Shown: positions 25,501 to 34,500 of the stretch, piece by piece
Layout: every line of letters starts with the position of its first letter
How positions within the stretch are numbered: position 1 is the stretch's first letter
Source of the DNA: Flabesymbios commensalis
Taxonomy: Eukaryota > Annelida > Polychaeta > Terebellida > Flabelligeridae
Direction: 5' to 3'
Length of the DNA stretch: 64,000 bases
Assembly: GCA_964017125.1 (NCBI GenBank)
Contig: OZ024905.1
Location: 32,585,534 to 32,649,533 of the forward strand
Notes under the pieces: model-generated
What the model was told of the DNA's origin: nothing
The model's database searches: none
What the model saw: the letters and a program-made list of their open reading frames with translations, nothing else
Position numbers and translations under genes: made by a program

Positions 25501-28500
25501 CAATGTATTCTTGACATATTTTTGGTGAGAATTTAATTGCACATTTATTATTGTTTGCTGCATTCGAGAAGGAATTACATGATTAGGACAATTATGTGTG
25601 ACCTGTTGTTATATTTTATGTCTTCGCAAAAGATATAAATAACATAACAAAGATTTCTTCCCTAATTCGTAAAACATAATTTATATTTTATAATTTATAA
25701 TTTTCCCGATTGGCATTGTCCAGAAATGGATTCAGCGTATGCAAAAATGGTTGAAACCACGCTAATTTTAACATGAAATATATTCCACAAATTTAACTTC
25801 AACATGAATCTTGCTGCGATTTTCAAGCATTTGTAATATCTGTCGCGCACAGCACTGTCCAGCAATGAATTCACTGTATGCCGAAAAAATTAAAACGCTC
25901 TGAATTTATTTTCAACATGAAACATAAATGGATAACTTAATATTTACAAAAGGAAAACTAGCAAAATTGCGAAATATTTTAATTTCGCGATTTTCGAGCA
26001 TTTTCTTTATTTTGCGCCCCTGTTACTGTTCAGAAGAACAGCGCATGCAAAAAAAACGGTTTAAAAAAGCGTGTTTAACAAGTTATAGGTATGAAATTCA
26101 TCTTTCGCAAGATTCAAACTGGCAAAATCGCGAACATTTTTATTTGGCGATTTTGAAGCATTTTCATTATTCTGTACGCTTGGCACTGTCGCGAAATGGA
26201 ATCAGCGCATGGGCTCTCAAAACGTTTTTAACACAAAGCAGCCATATAAACCGTCGATTGGGATAGAGAAGAATATATGAAAATTAAGATATTGTTGAAT
26301 AATACAATTAATTTTTAAAACAAATGCCAATTCAATGTTGGCCGATGTGGGACGTCGGCGGTTTCATGCTATACTCTTATATGCAGCTCCCTCTTATTGT
26401 CAGTCCTGGTTCAAACTTGGGCCGAACAGAGAATCTTTAAAAAAACAATCAGTGTTTATATGACTGTTGCGGCAAAGCGTCGGTCTGCGACCTCGGGAGA
26501 AGCCTAGCCTTTCTGTAGGGAAGATGATTTTATCGATTGCCGTCACCTTATATACTCTTATGATTACACAGAATTAGCCGAAAGCTTAATAGGCTTGGGC
26601 TTCCTTCTGACGTGATATTGCATCAATGTGCAGGAAGCAATACTCACTCACTGTGAGTGTTCAAAACAATAGCTTCGACGTGTGATGGGATACTGTTCAT
26701 TTGCATTTCATTTAATACCGATTGATATCGATTTATGCGTGGCTGTATTAATTTTGTTCTCAGATTTGTAGAAATATTGGTCCATGTATTTTTGCCATGT
26801 GTGTATTCTGTGCATACTGACAATTTTAGTCATTTCACTACGCATGCCCGTACATACAACCTGTACAAACAACAGTGAACACGAAGGCCATGATGTTGGA
26901 ACTCAGGACAATTATTATCGGTAGTTGGTCTAATGTGTTTGAATATTTGATTTTTGGCGTTGAAATCAGTAAACTAATATACCCGTCAATCAGCTGACAT
27001 ACAGGGAATACTCAAGGCATGGTTTATTTTGTCATTATATTTGTCTTGTATGATTTTTATAGCATCAAAATCCAGCCACGAGTGTTTTCACTTGCTGTTC
27101 CCTTCACTCAGTCCTGCTGGGCTAATCTTGCACCACTCTAATCTCTATCTAGAGTATATAGGAGGAACACGGAAAGATCCTTTTATGCCATCGTCCACCA
27201 CTCTAATCTCTATCTAGAATATATATAAGAAACACGGAAAATTCCCTTTATGCTATTTTGCACCACTCTAATCTCTATCTATAGTATATAGGAGGAGCAC
27301 AGAAAGTTTCCTTTGTGCGATCTTCCACAATTCTAATCTCTCTTTAGCTCTTTAGTGTAGGAGGAACACGGACAGTTCCCTTTATGCCATCTTACACCAC
27401 TCTAATCTCTATGTGGAGTATATATAAAAGGAACACGTAAAGTTCCCTTTATGTCATCTTGCACCACTCTATATTCCACCACTCTAATCACTATCTGGCA
27501 TAAAAGGAACACGGAAAGTTATCTTTGTGCCATCTTACAACACTTATAATCTCTATCTTGCACCACCCTAATCTCTATCTAGTGTAGGAGGAACACGGAA
27601 TGTTCCTTAGACCACTCTAATCTCTATCTAGAGTATATATGAGAGGAGCGCGGAAAGTTCCCTCTAGGCCATCTTACACCACTTTAATCTCTATCTAGCA
27701 TACTGGGAACACAGATAGTTCCCTTTGTGCCATCTTGCACCACTCTAATCTCTATCTAGAGTGGGCTATATAGCGGAACACGGACAGTTCCCTGTATACC
27801 ATCTTACACCACTCTAATCTCTATATTCCACCACTCTAATCGCTATCTAGTGTAGGCGGAACACGGACAATACCCTGTGTGCCATCTTACACCACTCTTA
27901 ATGTCGATCTGTATGTGGGGGAACATGTAAAGTTCCGTTTATGCTGTTTTTATTACATCCCTCTAACTTCCCTTTATGCTATATCCACTACTCTAATCGA
28001 TATCTAACATGAGAGAAACATAGATGGTTTCTTCAATGCAATTTTACACCACTCTAACCTCTATTTGGGGTCGGAAAACATGCAGGCATACTAGTTCCCT
28101 TTAGAATATATTCCACCACTGTAACCTCTATCTATTATTCGAGAAACACGGATGGCTTACATTACCAGTAGTGACGAAAGTGATGAAAACGAATGATTGT
28201 ATATACAAAAGAAATTCTTTTAGTCTGCAGTTGATGAAAAATTATGGTCATTGTTGCGGTTGTATGTGTCTTTTCACAATGTATCTTAACTTGTTTTCGA
28301 AGAGCTCGTGTTGTTAAGAGTTTTTATATAATGCGATGCAAAGGGTCGTTTACATTTGATGTATCTTATCTTATTTATTTTATCTGATCAAAATATCGAT
28401 AACATCATAGTAAATTAAATACCAGCTCTGAATGCTGCTAAAAATGTATCATGTACGTTGTCAACGAAATTCAAATACATGTATGTTGGCATTTTGTATA

Positions 28501-31500
28501 CAAAGGGTTAATTCCTATTTTTTCAATCTTTACACATATGATACATGCTTTCAATGCGCATATTGGTGCACAAAGGGTCAAATTGTCAAATTCGTTCAAA
28601 ATTTCGCGCATGTTATCCCCCTAGCCATATTCCTGAGATTTCAAATTTTCCGACGGTATATGACAACTGATGTTGTTTTTTGGTGGAAGATTGTCTAAAT
28701 TTTTTGTGACTTTGCTGCTACACTATATATGTATCTATATTATTTGATAGACACCAGTCGCTTCACCATAATATTCTGGCATTGGATAGGTGGTTTGTGG
28801 ATGATCTACAAACCATCTGTCCAATTCCGGAATATAGATACTGGTGTCCCTTAGTTTCGAGTATGGTCAAACCAAGCGACGAAAACTGACACAGATAATA
28901 ATAGCTCAACCATGGAGACCAGACTGGATGAGGAATCGTCGGCCCAAACAAGAAATATTTATCCAATGATGGTTTAATTTTGGGCCAGCGTCGTAGACTG
29001 TGAACCAGCAATAAAACAGCATCTCATCTCGCCATCCTCAATGGTGCTCTTGGTCCAGTTTAACCTGTATATACACAAAAGTGGCTGAGAACCCCATTTA
29101 TTAATTTGTTCAGTCAATTAATGTATATTTGTCTGCATACAGATATAGCCTGTGGGTTATCTCAGCCCACTGAGATCGACTGGGCGCCTGGTAACATCAT
29201 TAATCCTGTAAGTCTACCTGCACAATGCACATGGCGCTTCACTTCATCTTTGGGCAAGGTAACAGCATGTTTAGAAAACACACAAACATTACAAATTGGG
29301 AACACTAATGTCAGTAACTTTTCATTAAATGTAGCAATAATTTCAATGATGAGTTTGTGATTGATTTGGTCATTGTTATTTCAATTAAGTCCGGATATAA
29401 ATTAGGTCCGGATATGTCATTGTGTTTCATAGTTTCTTGGCCGTAGGCTACCCGGCATGACCTGGCTGCCTGACTCACTTCGCGACAGGCCCGGCCACAG
29501 TGACCCCCATTTTATTTACACAGCAAGCTGTGTAAAATGACACTAGCCGCCTACTAAAAAACTAGGATGCCATGACACTGAGACTTCTATTTCGAGTGCC
29601 CATTAAAACTATACTAGACCATTTTCAGCTGGCAAAATTTATAATAATCGTATTAGAACAACTCCATTTAAAAATAGAGATCACTGTGTCAGAGCCTTGC
29701 GATGTCATCAGGGTAGCCGTAGGCCTGGTTGCAAAAAAAGATATGTATTATGTCCTTGCACAGAATTTCCATGATCTGATGTAAAACGCGAAAGCATATG
29801 ATTTAAACGGAAACAAAAGGGGGTAGTTTTGCCTGTTTTAGATTATACGCTTTGACATTAGCAAGTTTGACCTGCCTAACTGCTCATCGTGTGGGTGTGC
29901 TTCTGTGAGTGTGCATGATGGGGCTAATGATAAAGCCCCTCTTATTGGAATGTTTTGTGGTGAAGGATGGGGAGATGAAGCTTTACTGACCGGTGGTCAT
30001 CAGGCCTTTGTCGTATATAGCGCCTATAATCTTATGACGCATGAAGGCTTCGTTATCAAGTATTCCTTCTACGACACCTCAGGTGAGCACATCTAAATTG
30101 ATATGTAAAGCGTACAAATCTAAAGAAAGGTGGTTATAGCTAAGTCGTCATTGAGCTATAACTACCGTGATCAGTTGGATAACCACGATTTTCAGATATT
30201 TAAGTTTTAAAATTAGTTTTATTTTGATTGGCATTAATATAGAGGAAGCATGCAGTGACCAGCGTCCGGTAACACTTAGCCACAGTGAGGGAGTCATAGC
30301 TTCTCCATTATATGGCAAAGACAACTATCCTTATAATTCCAACTGCCACTGGAAAATCATGGCATCACTTGGACAAGTGAGATATAGTATTATGTTTGGA
30401 ATAGTATAAAGCCAGTGGTATATTGACAATGGATTGTACCATATAATATTAATAATAATAATAAACATAAATGGCTGTTAATATGTTGAATAGTAATTGG
30501 TTTGTTCACTCGGCAAATAATATTTTCACATTTTGTCAAGTAATAATACAATTATATTTGAATACAATGTAATATAAATATAAGTAACACAGTCACCTAC
30601 AGATCCAATAGTTATAATTGAAACCATCATCATTAAACCCATCAATGAACCTATGACACAGGTAGTCTGTGTAGCTTGCCAGGATCTATATCTTAACACA
30701 TACCTTAAACTTAGCTCGCATGATGTTCGTGTACATTTGCAGGATATATACTTGAACTTTTCAACTTTAACACAAAAATATATTCCAATACATTGGCATT
30801 CTTTTATTTTTGTAACACAGGTTGTGCGTATAGAGTTCCAGGATTTTTCTTTGACCAATTGTGCGGGTTGTTCTTGTGATAACCTGACTTTATATAATGG
30901 AGAAAGTACGACAGCACCCCGGATTCAACTAATGTGTGGCACATACAGACCTAACAGTATACAAACCACTGTATCTGCACTCTATGTCACCTTCATGTCC
31001 AGTCCTATCACTTCTTCATCTGGATTCTACAGCAAGTACTCATTCCATATTCTCTCAGGTGGGATACCTTAATTTATTTTTGAAGTACAGTACTGTATTA
31101 GGTTACCTTTTTAACTGTTCATTGACCATTTACAATGCCTAACTTTATATCGCATAGCATTGTGTGACACCAGTGCTCCATAGAAGGTGGGTATTTGTGC
31201 GCGGATCTTTTTTTTTAAATAAGCAGTGATAAATTATCTTGCAGGTACGAGTACGCACTGCGTCTTTGAATTACGCATAGAGTTTATTTTTTTGCGTAAC
31301 TTTGCGTGTCATGTTATTATGCAGTTAATACTTTGTCCTGCATCCATTTGTCATGTCATGGCTATATTGTGTCACGTGTAGTTCTAATTCATCTAATTTC
31401 AAAATATAAGCGCTTCCATTTTAATTTGTGATTTTAATAGTCATATTGGTTTTGATAAAATGTGGCTCACGTTTGCTGATAGTTTACATTTTCGGAACAC

Positions 31501-34500
31501 ATGATTACTTTAAAGAGTATAATATTCGGAGATATATCAGTGTATTCGCAAAATGAGGGGGTGAATACTCAATCAGACTAAAAGGTCACCTGGAGAACTG
31601 GCACTGATACAACGTTTTGAAGATGCAATTTACATCAACATCTACATGTACATGTGCATATACTCAAACCAACCAGACAAAATTATCCTAACTGAGACAG
31701 AAACCCCCATCCTGCCGTGAACATACATGATGGAGAATTACTTTGTTCAGAGTAGTCCTGGGGACTTCACTTGGGCTTTAACCGTGTATCACGTGGTGAT
31801 TGATTTCGGTGATTTCTGTCAATTCGCAACCGATTACAATGCAATTTTACAAGCAATATTTTCTAGTCATGCCGTGACTGTCCTGAAAATGTTATTTAAA
31901 TATATTATGTAGTTTAAATGTCTCTAAAACATATAGTAAAAAGTAAAATATAGTAAGCCCATAACCTTCATTCAGTTTTAATATCAGTCGCCGCATGACT
32001 AGAAATAGCGCTTGGAAACATTTCATTAAAAATTGATTGACTGAGAAATCACCGAAAATGTAATGTGATTTTATAAAATACCAAATGAAATTAATGGGGT
32101 TTTAGGCCACCTTTGTGCACATATAGGATGAACTGGGCCAGGAAAACATGTTGAGGTGGTGAGATGAATGAGATGACACTGCCCTCCAGACACAGGATTC
32201 GAGATTCGAGCCCTGGCGGTCTGAGGCCGAGCACGCTACTTCTCGGTCACGGAGGTCTTCCCCAATATTGAATCTTTACGATGGAACAAGGAAGAAACAT
32301 TTTGTTTCATTGAAACTTGAAGGCCAGAGTGGGTTTCGAACCCGCGATCTCCGACTTTCCAAGCAGGCAGCTTTAACCACTGCACCAGGGCCCACGCCTA
32401 AAATTACCAACTTGATCGTAATAATTATATGCATCACCAGTAACCAGTTAAAGACAAACTGATTTATTTCAGATACGGCTTGTGGCTGGATGCCACCGGC
32501 TGATATGTATTACGAGCCCGGTGACATAGTGTCGCCTAACTATGGTGACGGCCTATATCCGCCATTCTCACATTGTGAATGGCATGTCAGAGTCCCACTG
32601 GACGTGGAAAAGGCATGTAGAAAATCTGATTATTTAAATTATTATCAATATGATACCCGGCAGACACAAGACGTTGAATCAATGTTGGTTTAACGTGACG
32701 TTGAATCAATGTTGGTTTAACGTTGGTCCACCGTCTACGACGTTAGACCAACGTTAATCCAACATTGATCCAACGTCTTTTGTCTGCTGGGGAATACTTT
32801 TGCACATTAACACACACGAGCAGGGTTTGAATGGTCAGCAGCAAGGCGTAATTTAGATGGACATTCACACACTTTTATTCAAGCCCTAGCTGTTGATCAA
32901 ATGCGTAATGTCGGTATTTTAAATGCTAGATTGTGATAACAATATTAAAGTGTCCAGCACTGTGGTTATTCGCTGCCCTTCTAAAACGTTACAGCCCAAT
33001 TTGAGCCCTACCAGAGTCATTTGATCCCGAGGCTCAAATTGTCCCCATTGGGTCCCAAATTAATACAACACATTGCCCTATATTTAATATAGGTGTTGGA
33101 AGTCAACTTTGAGTCGTTTAATTTGGAGTATGGTGATCAATGTGAATTTGACAGTCTGGAGGTGTATGATGGTCCCAATATAGACTCTACTCTTCTCAAT
33201 CGCATATGTGGCAATGGAATCCCTAAAACATTACGCTCCAGTGGACGCGATCTGTACTTTGTGTTTCGCTCCAACCACGTCATCGAAAGACCAGGATTCC
33301 ACGCGCATTATATATATGTAGGTGAGTGTTTTAGTACCGACCGGCGTAGTTAAAAATATTACTGCGTACGGATATTGTGTATATCCATTCACACCAATAA
33401 AAGTCGTTTTTATATGCATGAGAAACATACAAACGTCCCCTTTATTTATAATTTTGTTGCAAATTACAGGACTGGTAACAATTTCATATTAATGATAGCT
33501 TGCTGTCGATTGAGAATATTAATCAGTTGCTTTTGTTTGCAGTTGAAGACAAGAGTAATTCTCGTAAGGCATTCACTGTTATATTGGCGATAGTTTTACT
33601 CGTATGTGTAGGAGGCTTTATTTTCTCCTATTGTAAGATAGGAAAGAAAGTACGCAAGATGATAAGGGTATGTATTCGATGCAAAACTAGAATAAACAGT
33701 GGCGTAGCCAAGGGGTGCTTAATTTTAATATTAGTGTATTGTATGTTTCTGACTACGCCTCTGATGAATATGTGTATTTGTAGCCTAATCATTTGATATA
33801 AAAATTCAAAAAATTAAATATGACCAGAAATACATAATACACGTATTATGTATTTCTGATATGACTCATTCCGCAGTGATGGAAAACTACCTTGTCCTCG
33901 TCACTTGGGAAAGTACGCTTTTTCACTAATTATTATATTACAGTACCATTGTTATCAGGTGTAACTTTCTGATATCATGATTTGATAGTAAGTGGGTATG
34001 TTTATTGTGTAGAGATATACAGCTCCACCTCGTTCTGAAAATACTCCTGAACAAGAAACAGAAACCATTACTGTGCCTGATGTACTTCCTGAAGCCCTTC
34101 CTGAAGGTAACGCATCATAACAGACTGCTACCATTTAAGGGAGTAAGCCCTATGTCTTTCCTAGGATACGTGAATGCAGATTGTATTGACAGTGCCGTGA
34201 CAGTACCGCCACGTCCGATCGTACCACTTAATAACCTCTATGGTTCAATAATCAAGTGTGCTTAAATATTATACAAGTATACAGATGATTCTATAACTAA
34301 AATTGGACTAAACTCGTTTGTCATCTGATAAAAAAACGGTATTCAGCAGGCTGTTTAAAAAATGATTGATATGTATGTATTGTTTTCTTATAGATGTTGA
34401 TCTACAATGGGCTGCTCGTTTTGGCACAGCAATAGGACCTCCACGTTATGATAACCCTAATTATTTCACATCTGCTGAGTTAACTGGAGCTCCACCCAGC

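Larger units (their letters stand above)
24068..27124. mobile_element. 3.06 kb foldback element in minisatellite
   Basis: Ends TAGCCCAGCAGGACTGAGTG and its complement, with arms of about 0.58 kb (24068-24650 and 26620-27124). It is flanked by a 9 bp near-identical repeat, ATCATGCAC (24059-24067) and ATCTTGCAC (27125-27133). Removing the element and one copy restores a normal ~61 bp array unit, which confirms the ends. A 9 bp duplication with long inverted arms fits a Mutator-like non-autonomous element. No transposase seen. The SINE at 24607-24879 overlaps the inner arm. Confidence 0.8.

Noticed and set aside
34366-34393. ATG at 34366 as start of a separate gene
   Set aside because: The frame continues exon 12 through a good acceptor at 34393, and the peptide is clearly a receptor tail.
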